Assembly (NCBI GenBank): GCA_025353435.1
Contig: JANXQR010000155.1
Coordinates: 1-18,078 of the forward strand
Direction: 5' to 3'
DNA length: 18,078 bases
DNA from: Acidobacteriota bacterium
GTDB lineage: Bacteria; Acidobacteriota; Terriglobia; Terriglobales; Acidobacteriaceae
Positions 1-8,160 of the stretch are shown piece by piece. The translations under genes and the position numbers were made by a program. The stretch's first letter is position 1; the number at the start of each line of letters is the position of its first letter. Below the pieces are notes generated by a model. That model was not told where the DNA came from and did not search any database. It saw nothing but the letters and a program-made list of their open reading frames with translations.

Positions 1-1
1 G

Positions 2-1096
2 GCCGACGTGTTCGGCAACGGAAAAGTGCTCGTCTTCGGTACGGTTATCGACAAAGACGGAACGCCCTATTCGGGCGACCTGCGCGGCGTCCTGAAAGCC
101 TACTCCGACAAGCTGTACAAGGACAAAGGCTACACGCTGAACGCAGCCAATGAGATCGAAGGCTTCCTGTTTGCCGGTAAGGATGCCGAGCGGCATTTCC
201 ACGAGACAGGCAAGTTTGAATTTATCAATACCGGCGGCTACTATCACGTGCTGCCCCTCGATCCCCTCCGCCAGTTCATTGACACCTCTGCCGAGGTGCA
301 GCGCGCAATGGGATTTCAGAACGAGAAGGACCACCCCGAAGTAGCACCCAGCCAATTCGAAATCAACTACAGCTACGGTGAAGTCGTCGCCGCGGCCGAT
401 CAGATCCAGCTTTACAAACTGCTGACCCGCCAGATCGCCAACAATATGGGCTTCACGGCTTGCTTCCTTCCCAAGCCCGTTGTCGGCGTGAATGGCAGCG
501 GCATGCACACCAACGTCTCCGTCTCCAAGCAAAAGGTTAACCTGATGTGGGACGAGAAAGGGCTCGAACAGCTTTCGGCCTTTGGCTGGGACTTCATCGA
601 TCGAATCTTGAGCAGCGCGCTCGACATCTGCCTGATCCTGAACCCCAGTGTGAATGCCTATCGCCGACTGGACCCTCACTTTGAGGCGCCCAACCAGATC
701 AAGGCTTCGCCCACCGATCGCGGCTCCATGGTGCGAGTCCCAATCGGCAACTCGCGCTCCATGCGTGTCGAAGTGCGCTCCGTCGCGCCCGATGCAAACC
801 CCTACCTGGCTCTTTACTCCATCTTCAAAACCGGCATCGACGGACCCAAGGCGCAGATCGATAACCTTCGCCAGGCGCAACGCTACCTCCCGGATAACAT
901 TCAGCTGGCCCTTGAAGACTTCAAGTCCTCGGCGTGGATTGCGGAGGTCCTCGGGGCAGATGTGCAAGGCCGGTTTGCCGACCTCAAACAGGCAGCCGCT
1001 GATCGCTGCCCCCGCGCGCTTGGCACATTCGTGAAGCCCGCTGAGGTTCAGTACCACCACGAGGTCTACAACCAGTCGCTTTGGAACTTGTTTTAG
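2..1096 (+). CDS. glnA: glutamine synthetase, class I, 5'-truncated by the window edge
   Basis: ATP-dependent ligation of ammonia to glutamate in the cytoplasm. The reading frame is open to base 2 and begins inside the family's ADxF segment, so the GTG at 8 is not the real start and roughly 80-100 N-terminal residues lie outside the window. Visible family motifs, in order: metal-ligand stretch NEIEGFLF (near 149-172), HPEVAPSQFEI (the usual APGQ is APSQ here), NGSGMHTNVS (491-520), NPSVNAYRRL followed by EAPNQ and RGSMVRVP, then RVEVRS and NPYLALYS. The segment after NPYLALYS is short: FKTGIDG runs almost directly into the RYLPDN region, so the loop that carries the adenylylated Tyr in GlnE-regulated enzymes (NLYDLP) is missing. 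This fits a GSI-alpha-like or divergent GS rather than an adenylylated GSI-beta enzyme. It is convergent with the nuo operon and followed by its own terminator. The family is sure; the exact subclass is not. Confidence 0.93.
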   Translation, partial: ADVFGNGKVLVFGTVIDKDGTPYSGDLRGVLKAYSDKLYKDKGYTLNAANEIEGFLFAGKDAERHFHETGKFEFINTGGYYHVLPLDPLRQFIDTSAEVQRAMGFQNEKDHPEVAPSQFEINYSYGEVVAAADQIQLYKLLTRQIANNMGFTACFLPKPVVGVNGSGMHTNVSVSKQKVNLMWDEKGLEQLSAFGWDFIDRILSSALDICLILNPSVNAYRRLDPHFEAPNQIKASPTDRGSMVRVPIGNSRSMRVEVRSVAPDANPYLALYSIFKTGIDGPKAQIDNLRQAQRYLPDNIQLALEDFKSSAWIAEVLGADVQGRFADLKQAAADRCPRALGTFVKPAEVQYHHEVYNQSLWNLF

Positions 1097-1119
1097 ACTT
1101 AAATTCAGCCAATACGAAT

Positions 1120-1153
1120 CGGCGCGGCCCAAGGGCTCGCGCCGTTTTGTATT
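1120..1153 (+). terminator. Rho-independent terminator of the glutamine synthetase gene
   Basis: A GC-rich hairpin begins 24 bases after the stop codon. The outer arm CGGCGCG (1120-1126) pairs with CGCGCCG (1138-1144). The inner GCC and GGC bases can extend the stem over a small loop. TTTT (1145-1148) and a further T-rich GTATTT follow. The T-run lies on the plus side only, so it mainly serves the plus-strand gene. No equally good terminator was seen for the minus-strand nuo operon, which ends at 1226. Confidence 0.82.
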
Positions 1154-1225
1154 TGTGAGAAGATTTGTGGCGGGTTCGAGCCTTGACGCAAAACACCCAA
1201 CGCGATCGCCGCGAAAAATCGAACT

Positions 1226-2737
1226 TTACAGCACCGGGTAGAAGCCCGCGATCCAATTCTGCAGCACACTAGGGAAGCATCCCAAAAGAACGACAGAAGC
1301 GCCGATAAGCAGCAAGACGAGCATGGTGACTGGATCAACACGGATCGGTGTCTCGTCCGTCGGCGGCATCACGTAAGCGCGTTTGAGCACCTGAAGATAG
1401 TAATAAAGCGACACGGCACTCATTCCCACAGCCAACGCCACCAGCGCGAATGGAACCACGCCCGCAGATACCCCGAGAACTGCTGCGAACAGATTGAACT
1501 TGGCCCAGAACCCCACCAATGGAGGAATTCCGGCGAGCGACAGGAACAGCACGAGCAGCACCGCAGCCAGGAGCGGATTGCGCTTGTGAAGACCTAGAAA
1601 CGCATCCATCCGGTCGCTCCCCGTCGTGCGCTCCACCACCCCAATCACACCGAACGCGCCAACGGTGGTGATGCCGTATGTCAGAATGTAGTAAAGAAGC
1701 GCGTTGGCGCTGCCAAAAGCCTTCGCCCCATCCCACCACGAAACGGTTCCATCGACCCGCAAATAGGCCAGCCCCAGCAGCATGTAACCCGCATGCGCGA
1801 TTGCCGAATAAGCAAGAAGTCGCCGCACGCTTACCTGCGCAAGAGCCGCCAGATTGCCCACCAGCATTGAAGCCGTGGAAAGCACGACGAGAATCAGCGA
1901 CCACTTCGGTGACAGCACCGCAGTCGTGATGGTTATGAGCAGAGCAAAGCTGGCCACCTTTGAAACAGACGCGATGAATGCCGCCGCCGGAGCGGGCGCA
2001 CCTTCATAGGCGTCGGGAGCCCACAGGTGAAATGGAACTGCCGCCACCTTGAAGCCAAGCCCCGCGGCGATAGAAACCAACGCAATGTAAAGGAGGGGCG
2101 ATGCGGCAATCACACCCGATTTCGAGATTGCATCAGCGATCTGATCGAGATTTGTCGATCCAGAAAGCCCGTAAAGGTAGCTGAACCCGAACAGCAGGAA
2201 TGCCGCCGACATGCCGCCGAACAGATAATACTTCAGCGCCGCTTCCGCACTGTTGCCCGATTTCTTCGCGAACGCGGTCAGAATATATAGCCCCAGACTC
2301 AGCAACTCAAGACCGATAAAGATGATCAGAAGGTCTTGGGCAGAAGAAACGAGGAGTCCGCCCGTCGCAGACATGAGGACAACCGCCACATACTCGCCCG
2401 CATGGCGCGTGAAGGCTGTTCGGGTAAGCAGAAGAAGAGTAAAGGCCGTCAGCACAAGTATGCCCGCCTGTGCTGCGCCGGCCCAGCGAAGGTTAAAGAG
2501 AAGCACATCATGCGTGCCATCGATCCCGTACTCCACTACGCCCTTCGAACCGCTGACCCAGATCTGCGCCCACAGGCTCGCGACACAGCCCAGCACTCCG
2601 ATCAGAGTCGCCATGGACGTTCGGGTCTTCAACTCGGTCTTGCGAAGGAAGCCAAGATCAACTACGAGCACGAGAAGCGCGGCGACTTCAAGCACCGTCT
2701 CCGGCAATGTCGAGAGGAACAAGTGTGCGAAGTTCAC
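1226..2737 (-). CDS. nuoN: NADH-quinone oxidoreductase subunit N
   Basis: Antiporter-like membrane subunit of complex I, nearest the quinone module, 503 residues (E. coli NuoN is about 485). It is a run of hydrophobic helices with the expected charged residues: Glu144 in GLELLSLGLY, Lys230 in GFKVAAVPFHLWAPDAYEG, Lys260 in SVSKVAS and Lys413 in GFWAKFNLF, so its ion path looks intact. The start is GTG at 2737, overlapping the nuoM2 stop as GTGA. A purine-rich ribosome site (2744-2748) lies six bases upstream, and no ATG gives a comparable length. It is the last gene of the operon. Only weak hairpins with no well-placed T-run were seen downstream. Confidence 0.96.
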   Translation of the reverse strand: MNFAHLFLSTLPETVLEVAALLVLVVDLGFLRKTELKTRTSMATLIGVLGCVASLWAQIWVSGSKGVVEYGIDGTHDVLLFNLRWAGAAQAGILVLTAFTLLLLTRTAFTRHAGEYVAVVLMSATGGLLVSSAQDLLIIFIGLELLSLGLYILTAFAKKSGNSAEAALKYYLFGGMSAAFLLFGFSYLYGLSGSTNLDQIADAISKSGVIAASPLLYIALVSIAAGLGFKVAAVPFHLWAPDAYEGAPAPAAAFIASVSKVASFALLITITTAVLSPKWSLILVVLSTASMLVGNLAALAQVSVRRLLAYSAIAHAGYMLLGLAYLRVDGTVSWWDGAKAFGSANALLYYILTYGITTVGAFGVIGVVERTTGSDRMDAFLGLHKRNPLLAAVLLVLFLSLAGIPPLVGFWAKFNLFAAVLGVSAGVVPFALVALAVGMSAVSLYYYLQVLKRAYVMPPTDETPIRVDPVTMLVLLLIGASVVLLGCFPSVLQNWIAGFYPVL

Positions 2738-4242
2738 TGTCCCCCTCCCGCCAGCAGCGCCTTCACCGCCGGCTCAATGCTGTCGAGCAGGATCCTTGGG
2801 TAAATGCCGATCGCCAGGCTTGCCGCGGTAAGTAGTCCAAATCCCATTACTTCCGGCCACGTTATGGCAGCAAACGCATGCCCGTGCTCATCGCCGTGCA
2901 CATGATGCGTGTGGGGCACATCGCTGAAGAACGCCTTCTGCAGAGCTCTCCATGTGTAAGCCACTCCAATCACAATGCCCACACCGGCCGCGGCCGTCCA
3001 CCATGGATTCGCATTCCACGACCCGGCCAGCACTTGCAGCTCAGCCACGAATCCGGAGAAGCCCGGCAGTCCCATCGAAGCCATGCCCGCAATCACGAAT
3101 CCCCATGCTGCGAATGGCATGCGCTTCGAAAGATGCATGCCTTCGAGTTCCGCAAGTTGCCGTGTGTGTGTGCGCTCATAAACTATGCGCCCAACCACCG
3201 CGAATAGCAGGCCCGCGAGCACTCCATGCGAAAACATCTGCAGCACCGCGCCCGTGACGCCGATCTGGTTCAACGTCATCAGCCCGAGGAGCACAAATCC
3301 CATGTGGCTCACGCTCGAGTAGCCGATGACGAACTTGAAGTCGGTCTGCACCAGCGCCACCAGCGCTCCATAGATGATGCCAATAACGGCGAGCACTGCG
3401 AACACGTCGCGCCACGATCCAATCCCGATAAATGAGACCCCCCAGGCATCCATTCCATGCGGGAACAGTGACATTGCCACGCGCAGGCATCCGTAAGCGC
3501 CCAGTTTCATGACTACACCCGCCAGCAGCATGGAAGCGGCAGTCGGTGCGGCAACGTGGCCAGTCGGTGCCCAGGTGTGAAACGGCCACATGCCGGCGAG
3601 AATCGCGAAGCCAACGAACGTGAGCGGAAATGCCCACATCTGAAATTGCACCGAAAGTCCGGCGTGCGCGAGAGCGTCGAGGCCGGTGGAATGGCTCCCC
3701 GATGTGGCATACGCGGCGAGGAGTCCGACGAGAACCATCGCAGAACCAACAAACGAATAGAGCGCCAGTTTCATCGCCGCATATTCGCGGCGCGTCGAGC
3801 CCCAGATTGCGATCAGGAAATACTTCGGCACAATCGCAATCTCATAGAACACAAACAGCAGGAAGAGATCGAAGCTGAGAAAAACTCCGTACACCCCACC
3901 GATCAGCGCCAGGAAGAATGCAAAGAACTCATTGGTGCGCAGTTCGATGTTCCAGCTGAAGAGGACGCCCGCGACAGCAGCGAGCCCCGTCAGCAGCACC
4001 AGCACTCGGCTTATCCCATCAGCCGCCAGCGAGTAATGAACGCCCATCGCAGGCACCCAAGCCACATCGACAATCGTGATCCTGCCCTTACCTGCGTCCG
4101 CAGCAAATCCCACAACGGCAATGCCCAGGCCCGCGATTGCAATCAAGAGCGCCAACCCGCGCGCCAATCCCGCTCTGCCCTTGGGCAGCAACGCCTCGGC
4201 GAGAGCTCCGGCAAACGAGAGATAGATCGTCCACGCTAACAC
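2734..4242 (-). CDS. nuoM: second NuoM-like antiporter subunit of complex I (NuoM2)
   Basis: A second, clearly different NuoM-type membrane subunit of 502 residues, directly behind the first. The family signature is present: Glu134 in FYEIAIVPKYFLI, PFHTWAPTGH, Lys246 in VMKLGAYGCLR, Lys303 in DFKFVIGYSSVSHMG and Glu401 in GLPGFSGFVAEL. The central Lys of TM7 is absent: NuoM1 reads GFAVKVPLMPFHTW and this protein reads GFAILAGMWPFHTW, with Leu215 at the Lys position. A His-rich loop, HTHHVHGDEHGH (444-455), precedes the last helices. The start is GTG at 4242, immediately next to the nuoM1 stop, with GGAG seven bases upstream. The tandem copy plus the long lateral helix of NuoL suggest it is the fourth antiporter module of a '2M' complex I. 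Whether it pumps is uncertain given the missing Lys. Confidence 0.94.
   Translation of the reverse strand: MLAWTIYLSFAGALAEALLPKGRAGLARGLALLIAIAGLGIAVVGFAADAGKGRITIVDVAWVPAMGVHYSLAADGISRVLVLLTGLAAVAGVLFSWNIELRTNEFFAFFLALIGGVYGVFLSFDLFLLFVFYEIAIVPKYFLIAIWGSTRREYAAMKLALYSFVGSAMVLVGLLAAYATSGSHSTGLDALAHAGLSVQFQMWAFPLTFVGFAILAGMWPFHTWAPTGHVAAPTAASMLLAGVVMKLGAYGCLRVAMSLFPHGMDAWGVSFIGIGSWRDVFAVLAVIGIIYGALVALVQTDFKFVIGYSSVSHMGFVLLGLMTLNQIGVTGAVLQMFSHGVLAGLLFAVVGRIVYERTHTRQLAELEGMHLSKRMPFAAWGFVIAGMASMGLPGFSGFVAELQVLAGSWNANPWWTAAAGVGIVIGVAYTWRALQKAFFSDVPHTHHVHGDEHGHAFAAITWPEVMGFGLLTAASLAIGIYPRILLDSIEPAVKALLAGGGQ
2744..2748 (-). promoter_or_regulatory. ribosome binding site fixing the GTG start of nuoN
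   Basis: The minus strand reads GGAGG inside the longer purine run GGGAGGGGG (2741-2749), six bases before the GTG at 2737-2735. It lies within the last codons of nuoM2, so the two genes are probably translationally coupled. Confidence 0.7.
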
Positions 4243-5772
4243 TTAAAATCTCCAGTGCGCCAGCAGGTTCACCACCGTGGGGTTCACGCTGTCCACAATC
4301 AGTTGCGGCATAAGGCCGATGAGAATCATGAGTCCGATGACGGGGGCCATCGCCAGGACTTCCCCATGATGCAAATCGGGGAACGTCGCCCAGCGCTCCG
4401 GCACAGGCCCGGTGAATACTTTTTGAATGACGGTCAGAATTACGGCCGCCGTGACTAGCAGCCCAAACACTGAAACAATTGCCGCAACCCAAGCCAGCGG
4501 GAACACGCCGCGGAAAATCAGAAACTCGCCAACGAAACCGTTGAGTCCCGGCAACCCGAGCGATGAGAACAACGCAAACCCCATCAACCCCGCGAACACC
4601 GGTGCTGGTTTGCGCAATCCACCGAAATCGTCGATGCCGCGCAGCCCATCGCTCCGCTGCTGAATCATCGCGATGAACCAGAACAGTGCCGCAGCCGTGA
4701 TGCCGTGGTTGAACATTTGCAAGATCACGCCGTTCAGCGCGGCGGCCTGGCTGGCCTGCATCGCCGCACCAGTCGCAGGAACCGCCATCGCAAATATTGC
4801 GAGTTGACAATACCCGAGGTGATTGACGGATGAATACGCGAACACGCGCTTCAGGTCTTTTTGCGCAGCCGCGGCCCACGCACCCATCACCACGGTTGCG
4901 ACGGCCAGCACAAGAAGCGGTGTGCGGATCTGCGCAATTTCATGCCCGAACAGCGGCAGTGCGATCCGCAGCAATCCATACACACCCATCTTCGACATCG
5001 TCCCCGTCAACAGCATCGTCACCGGCGACGGTGCCTCGGAGTAAGCCGCGGGCAGCCACGTGTGGAATGGCATCAGCGGCACCTTAACTGCAAATCCTGC
5101 AAGGACGCCCACAGCAAGCCACATCATTACCGGCCCAAGATGCGCGGTGACGGCCTGCTCCAATTCGCCGGTCGAGGCGAGCAAGCTCAAGTGCGTGAAG
5201 TCCATGCTGCCCGTGGCGAGAAACACGGCAAGAAACGCAAGCAGCAAACCAACCGATCCCGCCATGGTGTAAACGAAAAATTGCGTTGCGGCACGCCCAC
5301 GCTTTGGCCCGCCCCACAGCTTGATCAGGAAGAATGCGGGGATCAGGCTCAATTCCCAGTACAAAAACCAGTGGTAGAAATTCAGCGCCGTGAATGTCCC
5401 GAAGAGCCCCGCCTCGAGCAACAACACAAGTGCGAAGTAGAGTCCCGGCTGCCGATGCACGCGATGCGCCGCGTCGAGGGACATGAGCGTTACGACCGCG
5501 GAAAGCACCAGCATCAATGCGACAAGGCCATCCACGCCAAGGTGATATTCGATTCCGAGCGAAGGCGCCCAGGCAGCGCGTTCAAGGAGGCCAATGCTCC
5601 CATCCGTCGGAATCCGCATCCACACCATTAAGGCCAGTCCAAGCGCGATCAGCGCGGTGATCATTGCAATTCCGCGCGCGTGCCTGCCAGACCAAAGCGC
5701 GACCATGGCTCCTACTACAGGCAGCGCCGTCAACAGAGTCAATATAGGAATTCCGTTCGACATTGCGCTCAT
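4243..5772 (-). CDS. nuoM: NADH-quinone oxidoreductase subunit M (NuoM1)
   Basis: Antiporter-like, proton-pumping membrane subunit of complex I, 509 residues, the usual NuoM length. All diagnostic charged residues are present: Glu140 in LYWELSLIPAFFLIKLWG, Lys230 in GFAVKVPLMPFHTWLP, Lys261 in TMSKMGVYGLLR, Lys308 in KDLKRVFAYSSVNHLGY and Glu416 in LPGLNGFVGEFLIF. It is therefore the canonical, probably active NuoM of the pair. The start ATG at 5772 overlaps the nuoL stop as ATGA. A second in-frame ATG three codons later is possible, but GGAG is better spaced for the first. Its stop abuts the GTG of nuoM2 with no gap. Confidence 0.96.
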   Translation of the reverse strand: MSAMSNGIPILTLLTALPVVGAMVALWSGRHARGIAMITALIALGLALMVWMRIPTDGSIGLLERAAWAPSLGIEYHLGVDGLVALMLVLSAVVTLMSLDAAHRVHRQPGLYFALVLLLEAGLFGTFTALNFYHWFLYWELSLIPAFFLIKLWGGPKRGRAATQFFVYTMAGSVGLLLAFLAVFLATGSMDFTHLSLLASTGELEQAVTAHLGPVMMWLAVGVLAGFAVKVPLMPFHTWLPAAYSEAPSPVTMLLTGTMSKMGVYGLLRIALPLFGHEIAQIRTPLLVLAVATVVMGAWAAAAQKDLKRVFAYSSVNHLGYCQLAIFAMAVPATGAAMQASQAAALNGVILQMFNHGITAAALFWFIAMIQQRSDGLRGIDDFGGLRKPAPVFAGLMGFALFSSLGLPGLNGFVGEFLIFRGVFPLAWVAAIVSVFGLLVTAAVILTVIQKVFTGPVPERWATFPDLHHGEVLAMAPVIGLMILIGLMPQLIVDSVNPTVVNLLAHWRF

Positions 5773-7841
5773 CGGGGGCTGCTCCAGATCAGGATCGCAG
5801 CCAGCACAACAACGGCCAGCGCCAGCAGCCGCAAGTAGGTCTGTACGCGTCCCGATTGCACACGCGCCACGAGTCCGCCACCAGCCGAAAGCTCTTCGCA
5901 GCCTTTGTCAAATGTGCCATCCACCCAGTTGGTATCGAAGAAGCGATTGAACTTCGCCAACAGTTCGAACAATCCTGTGATCGCGGAAACCATCCCGCCC
6001 CAAACTCGGCGATCGAGCCAGTCAGCCACTTTCGCCCACCATGCGTAGAAGGCGATCACCGTCACTCCGTACAACTCATCCACATACAGGCGCTCGTGCA
6101 GCACACGCCAGATCGGCGGCATCGCCTTCTCCAGCACGTCAGCCTCGTCTGCCTTGGGCGACCTATTGCCGTATAGAATCCAGCCGAGTCCCAGCCCGAC
6201 AAACACCACCAAGGTGGACGTGAGCATCAGCGCAACAAGTCCGGGCTCATTGAATCCGACCCATCCAATCTCCGCAGGCTTGTCCGTCAAGAAGCTTCGG
6301 AACCAAGGCCACGCCGGAGTTCCAATCACTCCGAGCGCGATCGCGAAGAATGCCAAAATCGCCAATGGAATCGTCATCACACGCGGGCTCTCATGCGCAT
6401 GTCCGTGCCCGCGCCACTTGCCGAAAAATACGTAGCTCATCTGCCGCGTCATGTAAAACGCTGTCAGCAGTGCGCCAAACACAAGCATGTAGAACGGCGC
6501 CTTCGCCACACTCCAATGCGAGGCAGCCTCTAGTATCCCGTCCTTGCTCCAGAACCCTGAAAACAGCAGCGGAAATCCGCTCAGCGCCAGCATGCCAATC
6601 CCATACGTTGCAAATGTGATCCGCATGTCGGTCTGCAAGCCGCCCATTTTGCGAATATCCTGCTCTTCATGGCAGCCATGAATCACCGATCCCGCGCCCA
6701 TGAACAACAGCGCCTTGAAGAAGGCGTGCGTGATCAAGTGAAACATTCCCACCGCCACGCCGCCCATCGCTAGCCCCGCCATCATGTAGCCAAGTTGCGA
6801 AACGGTGGAGTAAGCCAGAATGCGCTTGATATCGTTCTGTGCGACGGCGATCAGAGCCGCAAACACGGCCGTCGATGCGCCTACCCACGTCACCACCGTG
6901 AGCGCTGTGGTTGTGCCAGTTGCTGGCGCTCCGACCTGCATCAGCGGGAACACGCGCGCGACGAGATAGACACCGGCTGCCACCATCGTTGCCGCGTGAA
7001 TCAACGCAGACACTGGAGTCGGGCCTTCCATCGCATCCGGCAGCCACACATGCAGCGGCATCTGGCCGCTCTTCCCTGCTGCCCCCGCAAAGATCAACAA
7101 TGCAATCGCGGTCGCTGCGCTGAGTCCAATTGCAGCCGGAGTGGCCAGCAGTCCGCCAAGCGCCGACGGTTCCATTGACCCCGCGCCATTGTTGTAGAAC
7201 AGCAGCGTGCCCGTCTGCGCGAACAGCCACACAATGCCAAGCAGAAAGAAAATGTCGCCGATGCGCGTGGTGAGAAATGCCTTCTTTGCCGCCGCCGCAG
7301 CCGAGGGCTTCTGATACCAGAATCCGATCAGCAGGTACGAGGTGAGCCCAACGAGTTCCCAGCACATGAATAACAGCAGCAGGCTGTTCGCAATCACCAC
7401 ACCGAGCATCGCGCCGGCAAATAATGACAGGAAGCAGAAGAAGCGCGTGAAGTTCTCATCGTGCGCCATGTAGCCAGTGGAGTAAATGAAGATCAGCAGT
7501 CCAACGAACGTGACCATCACCAGCATCACTGCCGAAAGCGGATCAAGCACCCAGCCCAAATCGACGTTCGACGAGGCGAACTGCAGCCAGGTGAAGTTCA
7601 CCGTCTCGCGAACCGCGTGGCCGCTCATCCATCCAGCCAGCACGTGGCCGAATGCCGCCAGCGCCACCAGTAGCGAAATCCCCAACGAACCAATCGCCAG
7701 CGAGGCAGCCAGCCTGCGCCGAGGCTGCTTCAACAGCGCGATTACGCCCGCCGCCGCCATTGGAACTGCAGGGACAAGCCAAAGGATATTCGCAATCGAC
7801 GAAGGCGCGACTTGCGGGGTGAACTGAAGTGCTTCTTGCAT
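5769..7841 (-). CDS. nuoL: NADH-quinone oxidoreductase subunit L with long lateral helix
   Basis: Distal antiporter-like subunit of complex I, 690 residues from ATG 7841 (E. coli NuoL is 613). A GTG directly before the ATG would add one residue, and both lie downstream of an AAGGGG run. Key residues are in place: Glu162 in CWELVGLTSYLLIGFW, Lys257 in AGKSGQMPLHVWLPDAMEG, Lys339 in NDIKRILAYSTVSQLGYM, Lys376 in HAFFKALLFMGAGS and Lys433 in SGFWSKDG. The lateral helix region (about residues 581-668, from LHERLYVDELYGV to GRVQTYLRL) is some 25-30 residues longer than in the canonical Paracoccus or Thermus proteins as I recall them. That is the length change expected if NuoL must reach across an extra NuoM. 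A short His-rich loop GHGHAHE lies near residue 480. The stop overlaps the nuoM1 start. Confidence 0.96.
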   Translation of the reverse strand: MQEALQFTPQVAPSSIANILWLVPAVPMAAAGVIALLKQPRRRLAASLAIGSLGISLLVALAAFGHVLAGWMSGHAVRETVNFTWLQFASSNVDLGWVLDPLSAVMLVMVTFVGLLIFIYSTGYMAHDENFTRFFCFLSLFAGAMLGVVIANSLLLLFMCWELVGLTSYLLIGFWYQKPSAAAAAKKAFLTTRIGDIFFLLGIVWLFAQTGTLLFYNNGAGSMEPSALGGLLATPAAIGLSAATAIALLIFAGAAGKSGQMPLHVWLPDAMEGPTPVSALIHAATMVAAGVYLVARVFPLMQVGAPATGTTTALTVVTWVGASTAVFAALIAVAQNDIKRILAYSTVSQLGYMMAGLAMGGVAVGMFHLITHAFFKALLFMGAGSVIHGCHEEQDIRKMGGLQTDMRITFATYGIGMLALSGFPLLFSGFWSKDGILEAASHWSVAKAPFYMLVFGALLTAFYMTRQMSYVFFGKWRGHGHAHESPRVMTIPLAILAFFAIALGVIGTPAWPWFRSFLTDKPAEIGWVGFNEPGLVALMLTSTLVVFVGLGLGWILYGNRSPKADEADVLEKAMPPIWRVLHERLYVDELYGVTVIAFYAWWAKVADWLDRRVWGGMVSAITGLFELLAKFNRFFDTNWVDGTFDKGCEELSAGGGLVARVQSGRVQTYLRLLALAVVVLAAILIWSSPR

Positions 7842-7848
7842 CACCGGC

Positions 7849-8160
7849 TCACCCCTTCATCCTGTTCATCTCGTCGAGATCCGTGGTGCGCGCATGCCGG
7901 TAAATCGAAATCACAAGTCCCAATCCAACCGCCGCCTCGGCAGCAGCCACGGCAATTGAAAACACCGCAAACATCATTCCCGTCAGCGCTTCCGGATGCG
8001 GCCCATAACGCCAGAACGCAATCAAATTCAAATTCGCTGCGTTCAACATCAGTTCAATTCCGATAAGAACCAGGATCGCGTTGCGCCGCGTCAGCGCTCC
8101 GGCCAGCCCGATCGCAAACACCAATGCCGCAACCAATAGATATCCAGCGAGAGGCGTCAT
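7849..8160 (-). CDS. nuoK: NADH-quinone oxidoreductase subunit K
   Basis: Small three-helix membrane subunit that forms part of the E-channel next to NuoJ and NuoN, 103 residues (family about 100). The two membrane glutamates are present: Glu36 in IGIELMLNAANLN and Glu75 in AAAEAAVGLGLVI, equivalent to E. coli Glu36 and Glu72. The ATG at 8160 overlaps the nuoJ stop as ATGA. The gap to nuoL is only a few bases and holds the nuoL ribosome site. The C-terminal tail ends in TTDLDEMNRMKG. Confidence 0.96.
   Translation of the reverse strand: MTPLAGYLLVAALVFAIGLAGALTRRNAILVLIGIELMLNAANLNLIAFWRYGPHPEALTGMMFAVFSIAVAAAEAAVGLGLVISIYRHARTTDLDEMNRMKG

Noticed and set aside
1201..1219. CGCG-loop-CGCG element considered as the nuo operon terminator on the minus strand
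   Set aside because: The stem is only four bases, and the T-run on the minus strand lies before it rather than after.
984..1341. Minus-strand open frames downstream of nuoN (to 1256 and 1341)
   Set aside because: They overlap the glutamine synthetase end, its terminator and the nuoN C-terminus in other frames and have no recognisable features.
3556..4239. Plus-strand open frame of 227 codons opposite nuoM2
   Set aside because: Rich in Arg, Glu, Gln and His, the usual antisense of membrane-helix codons; nuoM2 on the other strand is unmistakable.
4861..5631. Plus-strand open frame of 256 codons opposite nuoM1
   Set aside because: Arg/His/Gln-rich antisense shadow of the NuoM1 helices.
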